Source: Desulfuromusa sp. (lineage in GTDB: Bacteria; Desulfobacterota; Desulfuromonadia; Desulfuromonadales; Geopsychrobacteraceae). Taken from it: DNA of 64,000 bases. The notes beneath the pieces were generated by a model, which was not told the origin of the DNA, made no database searches, and was given only the letters and a program-made list of their open reading frames with translations. The stretch covers positions 1-64,000 of the forward strand of contig JAOZOH010000001.1 in the NCBI GenBank assembly GCA_029933365.1, written 5' to 3'. This document shows, piece by piece, positions 27,078 through 35,795 of the stretch (positions are counted from its first letter, which is position 1; the number at the start of each line of letters is the position of its first letter). The translations under genes and the position numbers were made by a program.

Positions 27078-27536
27078 ATGAGCTGCCAGTACTATCAACG
27101 TGTTCGTTTGACTAAGAAGAAGTTTCTGTCCCTCAAGCCCGGTCAGTACATTATGGGAAACTTCATCCCTCTGACTTATGAAGAGATCGGGCCTGATCCG
27201 GAAGTGCAGTGGGGTAACTGGAGTATGGTAAACGGCAATACTGTCGATATCTTCGACTCGAAGGAGGATTGTCTAAAAAAGTGGTGGGAGTTGAGCTCAG
27301 GTTCCAATCTTAAGCCGACGGATCGAGCTATATTTGATGGGAAATTGAGTAAGAAGGTGTTCATGACCCAGTCTGATGGGTACCACCTCCTCTTTACTCA
27401 GGCACCTTTTGATTATCTTGAATTATCTGCCGACCGGGAGGGGCAATGGCGGGAGGTGCACAACTTGAACGGTCGGCGGATCAAGATCTTTAAAAATCAG
27501 GTTGATTGTGTGATGGTTCGGTCGAGGTGGATTTAA
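27078..27536 (+). CDS. Hypothetical protein with internal repeat
   Basis: 152 residues. Two similar halves are visible: EVQWGNWSMVNGNTVDIFDSKEDC and EGQWREVHNLNGRRIKIFKNQVDC, spaced about 90 residues. GAGG precedes the ATG. No known domain. Followed directly by double-hairpin copy C. Confidence 0.5.
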   Translation: MSCQYYQRVRLTKKKFLSLKPGQYIMGNFIPLTYEEIGPDPEVQWGNWSMVNGNTVDIFDSKEDCLKKWWELSSGSNLKPTDRAIFDGKLSKKVFMTQSDGYHLLFTQAPFDYLELSADREGQWREVHNLNGRRIKIFKNQVDCVMVRSRWI

Positions 27537-27538
27537 TG

Positions 27539-27607
27539 GCACTTCGGTATGAAGAAGTGCTTGTTTTGATAACGAATGCGGGGTCCAGACACACAAGTCT
27601 GGACCTC
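27539..27607 (+). repeat. Double-hairpin element, copy C
   Basis: Hairpin 1 GCACTTC / GAAGTGC; linker TTGTTTTGATAACGAATG; hairpin 2 GGTCCAGAC ACACAA GTCTGGACC (9 bp). The linker is nearly the same as in copies D and E. Confidence 0.7.
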
Positions 27608-27654
27608 GAACCATTACTTGTCGCAACAGCGTACCTTTATTGATAGGATCCGAT

Positions 27655-28047
27655 ATGGATTTATGTGAAATGTTGAGAACACTGGCTGAAGGTGTAAACC
27701 CCGAAACCGGAAAGGAACTTCCTGAGGATTCTGAAACAGAGGATCTAGAAACAGTAAACATGCTTTTAAGGCTGGCAGATGAACTACCAGCGTCAAGCAT
27801 AATCGAACAATCCAAAAGATTATTCGGTAAAGAAAAAATGGAACAAAATTTAGAAATTGGAAGGCCTGCTCGATCTCACTATCCTTGGACGGAGGAAGAG
27901 AAGAAAGGTCTTGAAGAAAGTTATTTAGATGACACCAGTATAGAGGATCTTGCCGCTAAATATCTAAGAACAGAAAGAGCTATCGCAAATCAGCTCCACA
28001 AAATGGGGCTTATAACTGAAGAAGATTTGGAGGAGTACAGTCGTTGA
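27655..28047 (+). CDS. Small protein with C-terminal HTH-like segment
   Basis: 130 residues from ATG 27655 (an in-frame TTG at 27640 is possible). The C-terminal part, YPWTEEEKKGLEESYLDDTS and IEDLAAKYLRTERAIANQLHKMG, resembles a Myb/SANT-like or region-4-type HTH. Probably DNA-binding. Acidic elsewhere. Confidence 0.5.
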   Translation: MDLCEMLRTLAEGVNPETGKELPEDSETEDLETVNMLLRLADELPASSIIEQSKRLFGKEKMEQNLEIGRPARSHYPWTEEEKKGLEESYLDDTSIEDLAAKYLRTERAIANQLHKMGLITEEDLEEYSR

Positions 28048-28057
28048 TGGCTTCAGC

Positions 28058-28135
28058 GGTAATAACTACTGCTGGGTACGATAAATACACGATACATGGC
28101 GCTCACTGTAGATGGACCTGAATTGAAAGAGTGAT
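28058..28135 (-). pseudogene. Relic of an IS3 orfB start
   Basis: CATGGCGCTCACTGTA (28096-28111) and flanks match the orfB start of the intact IS (around 8583). The minus frame reads TVSAMYRVFIVPSSSYYR against [20 protein letters not shown]. About 80 bp remain, with point changes, so an old insertion has decayed here. Confidence 0.7.
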
Positions 28136-28153
28136 TACTGCAGACACGTAATC

Positions 28154-28229
28154 GAATTTTGGTGTGCAGAAATCCTGGTTTTGTAACGAATGTGGAGCTC
28201 CAGACCCCAAAGTCTGGAGCTCCATTTTT
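28154..28229 (+). repeat. Double-hairpin element, copy D
   Basis: Hairpin 1 is degenerate (GAATTTTGGTGTGCAGAAATCC) but aligns base for base with copy E; linker TGGTTTTGTAACGAATG; hairpin 2 GGAGCTCCAGAC CCCAAA GTCTGGAGCTCC (12 bp, perfect) then ATTTTTT. The T run makes this copy a plausible terminator. Confidence 0.72.
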
Positions 28230-28252
28230 TACCGGCATTTACACAATATTCT

Positions 28253-29410
28253 TTACCAACTTGGCTTTTTCTTTTGGTATTTTTTTTTGTCCAATAACCA
28301 GGATTTCAATTCATCTTCAAAATGTAATAGGTCTTTGCCGGAAAGCATCCTTACTCCTAGGTCATTAGCCCGTCTACAGTCTGCTTCTGGCAACTCAAGG
28401 TAGCTGGCAAGCATTGCCTTAGAAGTTACTCCTCCAAAGTCGCGCAAGCAGTCGATTCTGTATAAAGCCTTAGCTCCATCTCCTTTGCTATCTTCAAACC
28501 GACGTGTCTTGCATTCGATTAAGTGTAGCCGGTTGTTATATAGGACTGCCACATCAATCTCATTTTTACTTCCTGATGGACTGCGCACCTCTACGCTCAT
28601 TGCGACATCCTGAATTTTCATGCTTTTACTCAGTCGTACTACGCATGAAAAAAGAAACTCCTCTAGCCAGCCACCATTAACAAAAAAACGATCAGACTCT
28701 GATGTAAATCGTAATCGATCGCCTTCTTGACGTAACAAGCCATGATTAGTCAACAGCTCAACGAGTTTATGAAAACCTTTAATGTTTGTTTGCCCAGGGG
28801 TGATACGGGCGCTCAGCAGTTTTTTATTGTCAGCCTTTGAAGCCAAATAGTTAATGGTTCTTATTGCCTCCTCATGCTTCCTGATATCAGCAAGTAGTAT
28901 GCGTCCTAGCTGTGCATGTGAAGGCGCAACGGGATCATAACGCAACGATGAAACTTCAAATCCATGGGCTGACATAAACTCTGGGAGGTTCAGTTTGTCT
29001 TGAATTTGCGCTGGTTGACTGGGTGGATGCAACGATAATATCAGGTCTTTATGTGGCTGAACGTAGAAGACAGGTAGGCCCCTTGAATTAAATATCTCGT
29101 GAGCTGCCAGTGCCATCATTTTTGAGCCACCGGTAACATTTAATGCAATATCGGTCATGTCCTGACGCTGAAGCAGCTCTTCGACTCGCGTACGGATATG
29201 ATTAAAGTCATATGGAGCCTTAATCATCCAAATTTCAGTAGCTACATTGCGATCGTTTAATACCTTTTTTACCCAAGTAGCGTGTGTGTGATGTTTTTCT
29301 GCTGTTAAAAGAACTACCTTTTCAGGGCGAAATCGAGAATCGCAGGCAGGAACCACGTTTGGCGTTGGCTGATCGGAAACGAGACATAGGTGGATAGAAT
29401 ATTTTTGCAT
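28253..29410 (-). CDS. Card1/Can2-like CARF nuclease (DUF1887 type), no CRISPR nearby
   Basis: About 385 residues from ATG 29410, preceded by GAGGGG. The N-terminal half is a CARF domain (KVVLLTAEKH, then LNVTGGSKMMALAAHEIF at about 90-107); a winged-helix linker follows (about 160-240), then a PD-(D/E)XK nuclease: GGWLEE (246-251), NEIDVAVL (Asp286) and LIECKTR (299-303). Family members are activated by cyclic oligoadenylate made by type III CRISPR Cas10 and cut DNA or RNA. No Cas10, no array and no other cyclic-nucleotide synthase is in the window, so the activator is unknown. It lies at the left edge of the defence cluster. Confidence 0.82.
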   Translation of the reverse strand: MQKYSIHLCLVSDQPTPNVVPACDSRFRPEKVVLLTAEKHHTHATWVKKVLNDRNVATEIWMIKAPYDFNHIRTRVEELLQRQDMTDIALNVTGGSKMMALAAHEIFNSRGLPVFYVQPHKDLILSLHPPSQPAQIQDKLNLPEFMSAHGFEVSSLRYDPVAPSHAQLGRILLADIRKHEEAIRTINYLASKADNKKLLSARITPGQTNIKGFHKLVELLTNHGLLRQEGDRLRFTSESDRFFVNGGWLEEFLFSCVVRLSKSMKIQDVAMSVEVRSPSGSKNEIDVAVLYNNRLHLIECKTRRFEDSKGDGAKALYRIDCLRDFGGVTSKAMLASYLELPEADCRRANDLGVRMLSGKDLLHFEDELKSWLLDKKKYQKKKPSW

Positions 29411-29651
29411 AGAACCCCTCGCTAGAAAATGTGTGGACATTAATCTATCGAATGCCTTGCGAGTCGTCAAGCTTTGTGTGTGATCAAATCAAATCACATC
29501 GGTGTCAGATGATGAGAACCGTGCCGTATATGCTGTGGCTGAATACGAGAGATCAAACGCGTTGCAAAATGTAATTCAATGGATGTCTTTAAACAGCTCT
29601 TGGTGTTCTGCTTACGGTGATAAAAAGGATAGTTCCTGTGGAGTTATGATA

Positions 29652-29727
29652 GAACTTCGGCATGCCGAAGTTCTGGTTTTATAACGAATGTTGAGTTCCA
29701 GACCTCAGGGGCTGGAACTCAATTTTT
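29652..29727 (+). repeat. Double-hairpin element, copy E
   Basis: Hairpin 1 GAACTTCGG CATG CCGAAGTTC (9 bp, perfect); linker TGGTTTTATAACGAATG; hairpin 2 TTGAGTTCCAGAC with GGCTGGAACTCAA, then TTTTT. The gap 29411-29768 otherwise holds only a dubious 60-codon frame. Confidence 0.72.
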
Positions 29728-29768
29728 ATGCCGTTCTGAAAGTTGGCAACAAGGTGCCAAGAAGAAAA

Positions 29769-30728
29769 TTATTCCCTCATGATTTTATCCCAGCGATGTT
29801 GGCAGGAGCTACATTTACCTTCAAGCCATTGTTCTTCCATTGATAATGGTTGCTCGCAAAACTCACACGTCAAATACTCCATTGTGTATTCGCATGCAAC
29901 GCAACAGCCCTCAGCGTAGATATATGTTGGCTGCCCGCATTCATGGCAAGTATCGTGCGGGGGCTCACCACCATCCTTGACTGCTATAAATGCTGCTCCG
30001 GCCAAGCTGTCATCAATGCACTGCCCAATAACATCATCAACGCAAAAATCATTATTGCAGGATCTGCAATTCAAATTGACTGTGGGGTAATTGTCGTCAG
30101 AATAGGGTGCTTGGATTAGGGATGAATGGCACTCGGGGCAGCGTAGATGCTCAAGAGATTCTCGAACTGAGTCGTATTTCCAGTCGATTTTATTGATAGT
30201 CTCTTGGCAGAAAAGTTCCTCTTTCGCATACACGTCTGAAACATCTAGCAATACAGACCAGCTCTCCTCTCCAATTAACTCCTGAGGGTCGTTTTCAAGC
30301 TCATTTGTGATAAAATCCCGAATCAAAAGAAAGGATTTACTGACAACCTCTCTTACCGCATCTGGGCTCTTGGCCGTATAGTAGTGTTCTAGGTCATTAC
30401 GTAGCTGATTGATCTCATCAAATCTTGACCAATCAACTTTTACCTTAAGGCTGTTGAAACGTTCCTTGATAGACTGGATGTCTACTGTTTTTTTCCCTCT
30501 GCCTTCAAAAGCCAATTCGCCAGATTCGTTATGAATTGGCCTGATGTCTTTTCGAATTAGAAGCTCTTTGTCACTGTCGGGCGATAGCTGACATAACTTT
30601 TCTTTATAGAGTAGGAGTACTCCAGCAGAAATATTTCTAACTGCTGAAACATTCCTTCTTTCGTCTCCATCCTGATAATCTTCAATACCTACCTGGATCG
30701 ATTCTATTGCGTTCTGTAATATGCTCAT
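29769..30728 (-). CDS. HEPN-like protein with C-terminal zinc ribbons
   Basis: 319 residues. The N-terminal helical part contains RNDLEHYY at 110-117, which fits the Rx4-6H motif of HEPN ribonucleases. The C-terminal 140 residues hold many CxxC pairs (CPECHSS, CRSCNND, CHECGQP, CVACEY, CEFCEQP, CSSCQHR), enough for three zinc ribbons. HEPN RNases are common in toxin and defence systems. The gene stands between the CARF nuclease and the DUF262 gene, on the same strand as both. HEPN assignment is tentative; the zinc ribbons are clear. Confidence 0.6.
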   Translation of the reverse strand: MSILQNAIESIQVGIEDYQDGDERRNVSAVRNISAGVLLLYKEKLCQLSPDSDKELLIRKDIRPIHNESGELAFEGRGKKTVDIQSIKERFNSLKVKVDWSRFDEINQLRNDLEHYYTAKSPDAVREVVSKSFLLIRDFITNELENDPQELIGEESWSVLLDVSDVYAKEELFCQETINKIDWKYDSVRESLEHLRCPECHSSLIQAPYSDDNYPTVNLNCRSCNNDFCVDDVIGQCIDDSLAGAAFIAVKDGGEPPHDTCHECGQPTYIYAEGCCVACEYTMEYLTCEFCEQPLSMEEQWLEGKCSSCQHRWDKIMRE

Positions 30729-30780
30729 TATTTTCCCCCCTATTAATAGTTATAGGCTCCCTCAGCGGCACCGCAATAAA

Positions 30781-32856
30781 TCAGGCAGTTTCCATTTGGG
30801 CTTCAAAAGATTGCAAAATAAGCTCCATAATATCATCTAGGTCGTTAATATTCGATAACCCGACCTCTACGTCCCCATTCCCCCAGCGACCCAAACTGGA
30901 TACGTCCTTACTCAAATTTTTAGGGTCAATGATGTCTGGATACGCCATATTCAACGAAAGGCGCAAGCGGGATTTTTGTGGGACGATGTCGACAAAATTA
31001 GTTGTCGACTTGAATGCTATATAGAGCTTTTTATACTCTTCGATCACCGATGAATCGATATTGAGGATGCGCTGTTTGAGGCTTTGATAGAGAGCCAGCA
31101 TGTCGCCCGTTAAATATTCATATTCTTCCAACGTATACTGTTTGGCTGTCGCTTCCTCCGGGCGGAAGAGAGCGAGTACCTCATCGCTCAAATCAGGTGC
31201 TTGCCAAATCTGTTTTGCCTTTTCAGCCAATTGTTGAGCCCGTTCTTTTATCTTCTCTGAATTCCAGACATTTGTTTGCCGTAAAAACTGATTTAGTCGT
31301 AGAGGCGAATCATCAAACCCCCCTTCGATCGATTTCTTATCAGCAAAGGGGCGGTCACTCAATTCAGAGTTATAGCCGGTAAGCGTCAGATTTCCTAAAG
31401 TGTGAAGGTAGGTTTCTCGTACTTGCTGCCAATCCTCTCCCAACATCGTTTTCCACTCATCTGGTGGATTGGGATTCTGTGGCATGATGTGTTCAATAGT
31501 ATAATCGGCAACAGTTACATGTTCCTTCCGCTTATGGTTCTCCAGTCGATCAAGTAGATAATTTCGATTACGGAAGTTATAGACATCCTTTGCCATCAGT
31601 TCAGTCTGAAATTCGGTATCGAGAGGGAAACGTTTGTAGCTGCCCAATAGCAAAAAAGCAGCCTTGACGCTTTCCAGGTAACGGTCAATCCGTACTTTTT
31701 GATAAAGCGTGGCAAAGGTTTTGTTCAAACTGTTGGTCGGAATACCGCAGATTGCTCGGCGGAAGACGTAGTTCTCAATCAGGCAAAGGATCTCTTCAAA
31801 CTCATCAACACCGAGTCTCTCTGCCACGTAATCGGCATAGACCACCAAGATAAAGGGATAGCTGACATCGACCTTCAATCTGCTGATCCGCTTGAATGCT
31901 TTCTGTAACTTTGCATTCGGCTCTTTATGGAGCACCATGTTGACGTAATAGCCTGAGTGGACATAGATATCGGCCACCAGATCGCTGATATTGTCGGGCG
32001 ACTTGTCGCCGGTTGCGTATTGTTTGAAGGCTTCATATACATGGCTAATTTTAGGGATACTGCTGGTTTTCACTGATAGATAATCGCGCATGAACCAGTC
32101 GAACCATTTTGTGTATTCGCGGCCATAGGCTTGCTCCATCGGATACCAGAACTTTTCGTACAGTTCTTTTTGCAGGTCAAGTTCCTGCCCCATCAACACA
32201 TAGTTGCGAATCAGATCTGCCTGGGAGAGATCAAGACCTGTGCTATTCAAGCTTTCAAAGATCAACTGCGGGTTGTCTTTCTCCTTCTCCAGAGCAACAT
32301 CGACAACAAACAGACGCATCAGACCGTTATAGACGGCAGCAACATTCTCTTCATTTATCTTGGACTTAAAGGCTTTGTAGTTTTCAATAAGTCTCTGTGA
32401 AGCACCATCGTTCGCAGCGATACCCATGAGCAGATCGATCAGGGTTTGCTTGTCCCGGCGTGTCAGCAACAGCTTAAAGCGTAGCTCGTCCTCCTCTTCA
32501 GGGTTAAAGAGGTAGTAGTTCTTCAACCTTGAGGCGTTGGTCTCGATCAGCCCCTGACGAGTTTCGATAAACTCCGCCAGAGCGGCAACTAGCAAGGTGA
32601 TGGTAGTCAAGCGCTGCTGCCCATCGATAATCAATAATCGGGGGACATCGGAGACGGTGTGTATACTCTCCTGAAAATAGACGACCGAGCCGACAAAATG
32701 GCCATGTACTTCATCGCTTTCACTGACACGTAGTATATCCTTGAATAACTGCTCGCATTGCGTCTGATGCCAACTGTAAGCGCGCTGGTAGATTGGGATA
32801 ATGAACTGCTTTGGGCCTTTTAACAGGCTGAGTAAGTTGGCTGATTTGGCTTGCAT
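30781..32856 (-). CDS. DUF262/DUF1524 (GmrSD-like) protein
   Basis: 691 residues. DUF262: FIIPIYQRAYSWHQTQ near 18-32, then LLIIDGQQRLTTIT (the IDGQQR ParB-like NTPase motif) near 75. DUF1524: YTIEHIMPQNPN around 455 with GNLTLTGYN, an HNH-type nuclease. The last 110 residues (from EYLTGDML) fit DUF5655. GmrSD-type proteins restrict modified phage DNA. It lies 8 bp downstream of hsdS and probably shares the type I operon. GGGAGGG precedes the ATG. Confidence 0.88.
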   Translation of the reverse strand: MQAKSANLLSLLKGPKQFIIPIYQRAYSWHQTQCEQLFKDILRVSESDEVHGHFVGSVVYFQESIHTVSDVPRLLIIDGQQRLTTITLLVAALAEFIETRQGLIETNASRLKNYYLFNPEEEDELRFKLLLTRRDKQTLIDLLMGIAANDGASQRLIENYKAFKSKINEENVAAVYNGLMRLFVVDVALEKEKDNPQLIFESLNSTGLDLSQADLIRNYVLMGQELDLQKELYEKFWYPMEQAYGREYTKWFDWFMRDYLSVKTSSIPKISHVYEAFKQYATGDKSPDNISDLVADIYVHSGYYVNMVLHKEPNAKLQKAFKRISRLKVDVSYPFILVVYADYVAERLGVDEFEEILCLIENYVFRRAICGIPTNSLNKTFATLYQKVRIDRYLESVKAAFLLLGSYKRFPLDTEFQTELMAKDVYNFRNRNYLLDRLENHKRKEHVTVADYTIEHIMPQNPNPPDEWKTMLGEDWQQVRETYLHTLGNLTLTGYNSELSDRPFADKKSIEGGFDDSPLRLNQFLRQTNVWNSEKIKERAQQLAEKAKQIWQAPDLSDEVLALFRPEEATAKQYTLEEYEYLTGDMLALYQSLKQRILNIDSSVIEEYKKLYIAFKSTTNFVDIVPQKSRLRLSLNMAYPDIIDPKNLSKDVSSLGRWGNGDVEVGLSNINDLDDIMELILQSFEAQMETA

Positions 32857-32863
32857 GGTGGAT

Positions 32864-34168
32864 CTATCCCTCCCATTTGATTGATACTTGACCGTTCATC
32901 AACATAGGCAAGAGCCAATCACGGAGTTTCGCAAGCTGCTCATTCTCAATGGTATTTATTGCAACACGCTCAAATGCTGGTTCAATAATCTGAGCAAAAT
33001 TGCCAATAAGCTTGGAGTCTGGGATGGCTAAATTTGTTGATTCGATATCATTTGAAACAATGGAGTTGAAAACGGAGCCAGAAGACTTGACCTCTAAGTG
33101 ATGAATCAATTCCTTGGTCAAAAAGAACAGGAAAACATAGCTAATACCAGTCTTAACCCTAAGAGCATAACAAGACTGGTTCATAGCCATTTTCACGCCT
33201 GTCAAAATGAGTTTGCCGACGGAACCACGTGCGGTGATGAGTATGGTATTTTCGTCAAATAGCTTGGTACTGCTTTTTTTCAGTCCTTCATCCGTAATGT
33301 AGTCTTCAGTCGAATATTTATAAATACTTCCATCAGCATCTGTTGGTGTAAAGAATGGAATATCTCCATTCCAATAATCGAGTTTCTTTTTCGAGGGGGT
33401 TCCACCCCCAAGGAGATCAGCGACTGCGAGTATATTTGAATCATCCCACCCTACAGGAATTTCCCGCTTCAAGGTTTCGTTATAAACCATCTTCCCACCG
33501 GATGATCTGTAAGGTCTCCCTTCAAGTTTCGGCTTGCCCATTGCCTTTGCTTGCTCTTGAGAAATGGGGAAATCAAACTGTACAAACCAGTAGTCGTACA
33601 GGGTCTTGGCCATCACTTCAAGTTCTGCATTGATGTGATTGTTGAGTTTGATTTTTTGATTAAGCAGATAGAGAAGCTCGCCGATTTTGACCTGTTCTTG
33701 ATAGGCCGGAAGCAGCAGGTTTAAGTATGAGAATATATTCTCATTCAAGCTTGCTCGAAGTGTTAGCACAGCATTGTTTGTCATAGTTTTCCGAAACAAC
33801 TTACTGCGCAGATAAAACGCCATAAATTTCGGGTAGGTAATGTCATCCTGAAGTGGATGAAGCCGCTTGAGAAAACCGCTAAAAGTAGCCTGTGGGAAAT
33901 CTTTTAAAGCAACTGAACTCATCGCCAGTTCATCAACAACTTCACTTGTACGGGTAAGGAAAATATCACCTGCCAAGACAGAATGTGTTTTTTGTTCTTT
34001 TAGTGAACTGTCCATTAAATCTGTCAGTTCATCCGGGATAAAATAGTTGTTGAAGACAGTAGAAAATGACAGAAAAGGAGTGCCGTGGCCTGCCTGCTCA
34101 GGTTTTGACGAGATACCTGAGCCCATCTCGTACAATTTACAAAACTTGTACGTTGTCAGTTTACTCAT
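32864..34168 (-). CDS. hsdS: Type I restriction-modification specificity subunit
   Basis: 434 residues with two target-recognition domains separated by helical spacers: TRD1 about 1-150 (ending LNLLLPAYQEQVKIGELLYLLNQKI) and TRD2 about 230-400 (ESTNLAIPDSKLIGNFAQ). HsdS sets the DNA target of the complex. It overlaps hsdM by 8 nt. Specificity cannot be predicted here. Confidence 0.9.
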   Translation of the reverse strand: MSKLTTYKFCKLYEMGSGISSKPEQAGHGTPFLSFSTVFNNYFIPDELTDLMDSSLKEQKTHSVLAGDIFLTRTSEVVDELAMSSVALKDFPQATFSGFLKRLHPLQDDITYPKFMAFYLRSKLFRKTMTNNAVLTLRASLNENIFSYLNLLLPAYQEQVKIGELLYLLNQKIKLNNHINAELEVMAKTLYDYWFVQFDFPISQEQAKAMGKPKLEGRPYRSSGGKMVYNETLKREIPVGWDDSNILAVADLLGGGTPSKKKLDYWNGDIPFFTPTDADGSIYKYSTEDYITDEGLKKSSTKLFDENTILITARGSVGKLILTGVKMAMNQSCYALRVKTGISYVFLFFLTKELIHHLEVKSSGSVFNSIVSNDIESTNLAIPDSKLIGNFAQIIEPAFERVAINTIENEQLAKLRDWLLPMLMNGQVSIKWEG

Positions 34169-35795
34169 ACTTCAACCCCGACAACTTCTTTGTTATTTCA
34201 CCTTCCAACTTCTGGGACTCAGCAAATAGCGCCGCTAGGTTGGTTTTAAAGCCGGACATCTTCGCCTCGAACTCTTCATGAGTAATATCCACATACTCAA
34301 TCTTCACGTCAAAATACTGCCCGGCACTCAGACTGTAATTCTTGATTTTGATCTCTTCAGTGCTGACAATAGCGGAAAAATCATCAACCTCAGCCATGTT
34401 GCAGAACGTATCGATAATTTGGTTTTCATCTTCTTCAGACAAAACGGTTTTCTTGTTTTTACCTTCCTTTATTTGCTTGCCAAGCTGGGACGCGTCTAGC
34501 AGCACCACATCCCCTTCATTTCCCTTGTCGATAAAGACAATAGAGACGTTGGTGCCGGTCGTCGCAAAGATGTTACTCGGCATCGACACAACCCCGGCAA
34601 TCATCTTTTCATCGACTAGTTTTTGCCGAATTTTTTTATCGATACCCGTCTGAGCGGTAATAAACCCGGTGGGGACAACCACAGCAGCTTTACCGCCCGG
34701 CTTGAGGGAATAGATGATGTGCTGCAAAAAGAGGTGGTAGATTGCCATACTCTCTTTTTTCTTGGGCGGAATTTTCGGGATACCGGCAAAGAAACGTTCG
34801 TGGTTCTCTTTCTTGTCGAGATCATCACGGAAGTCACTAAAATCCATTTTGAACGGTGGATTGGAAACGATGTAGTCGAACTGCTTCAGGCTCTTGCCGT
34901 CCTTATGGAAAGGAACAAGCATTGTATTGCCCTGAATAACGTTTTGAATCGAATGAACCAGATTGTTCAAGATCAGATTCAACCGCAATAAATTTGATGA
35001 CTTCTGGGAAATATCCTGTGAGTAGAGACTACAGCGTTGTTCGCCGATGGCATGAGCAAGGCTCATCAATAAAGTGCCAGAACCGGCAGAGGGGTCGTAG
35101 CAGGTGACATTCTTGATCTTCCCCTGATCAACTTTCGGTACCAGTATGGCAGCCATAATCTTGGCCACGGCATGGGGGGTATAATACTCGGCATACTTGC
35201 CGCCGCTGTCCTTGTTGTAGTCCTTGATCAGGTATTCGAAAATCGCCGCAAAAAAGTCGTACTTCTGAGTAAAAATATGTTCAAAACTGAAATCTACGAG
35301 TTGGTTAATCAGAGCAAGACAAAAGGCGTTGCGTTCTGAAGGGTCGGAGATAAACTCACTAATTGGGTCGAAAAGCGTAATCTTAGCGCCACCGCCTGTT
35401 TTTACCGAAAAGATATCGTTATTGGTAATGGCAATACTGCGCAGGGTGTTGTCAAAAATCTTGGCGAACCCGGCCTCTTTCTGCTGTTTGTAAAGGCTGG
35501 CGATAAAGTGTTCCGGTTTCAATCGGGCGGTATCGGCATCGAGTTGCATGAGCAGCATTTCGTAATCATCTTCTGACAACTTGCAGAGTGCCTCTTCCCA
35601 TCTTTTTGCCTTGCCGATCTTGCCATCCAGTTTTTTCACTTCATAAGCGAACTTATCGTTCATGAACTTATAAAGAAATACTTGGGTGATAATCTTGTAT
35701 TCATTGCCATCATTGCCCAGCCCGTAGGCAGAGCAAATACCTTTTAAGTTATCGATAAGTTCCTTGGTTTTTTTCTCAAATCCAACACTGACCAT
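34161..35795 (-). CDS. hsdM: Type I DNA adenine methyltransferase subunit
   Basis: 544 residues. SAM-binding motif I DPSAGSGTLL near 231 and catalytic motif IV NPPF near 305 (N6-adenine type), plus HsdM_N at the start (LIDNLKGICSAYGLG). The ATG overlaps the hsdR stop (TGATG). Intact. Confidence 0.95.
   Translation of the reverse strand: MVSVGFEKKTKELIDNLKGICSAYGLGNDGNEYKIITQVFLYKFMNDKFAYEVKKLDGKIGKAKRWEEALCKLSEDDYEMLLMQLDADTARLKPEHFIASLYKQQKEAGFAKIFDNTLRSIAITNNDIFSVKTGGGAKITLFDPISEFISDPSERNAFCLALINQLVDFSFEHIFTQKYDFFAAIFEYLIKDYNKDSGGKYAEYYTPHAVAKIMAAILVPKVDQGKIKNVTCYDPSAGSGTLLMSLAHAIGEQRCSLYSQDISQKSSNLLRLNLILNNLVHSIQNVIQGNTMLVPFHKDGKSLKQFDYIVSNPPFKMDFSDFRDDLDKKENHERFFAGIPKIPPKKKESMAIYHLFLQHIIYSLKPGGKAAVVVPTGFITAQTGIDKKIRQKLVDEKMIAGVVSMPSNIFATTGTNVSIVFIDKGNEGDVVLLDASQLGKQIKEGKNKKTVLSEEDENQIIDTFCNMAEVDDFSAIVSTEEIKIKNYSLSAGQYFDVKIEYVDITHEEFEAKMSGFKTNLAALFAESQKLEGEITKKLSGLKYE

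Noticed and set aside
29502..29684. 60-codon plus frame before double-hairpin copy E
   Set aside because: Its end runs through hairpin 1; no ribosome-binding site; no known relative.
16914..29727. Double hairpins considered as integron attC sites of gene cassettes
   Set aside because: No RYYYAAC/GTTRRRY core sites are visible and no integron integrase is present.
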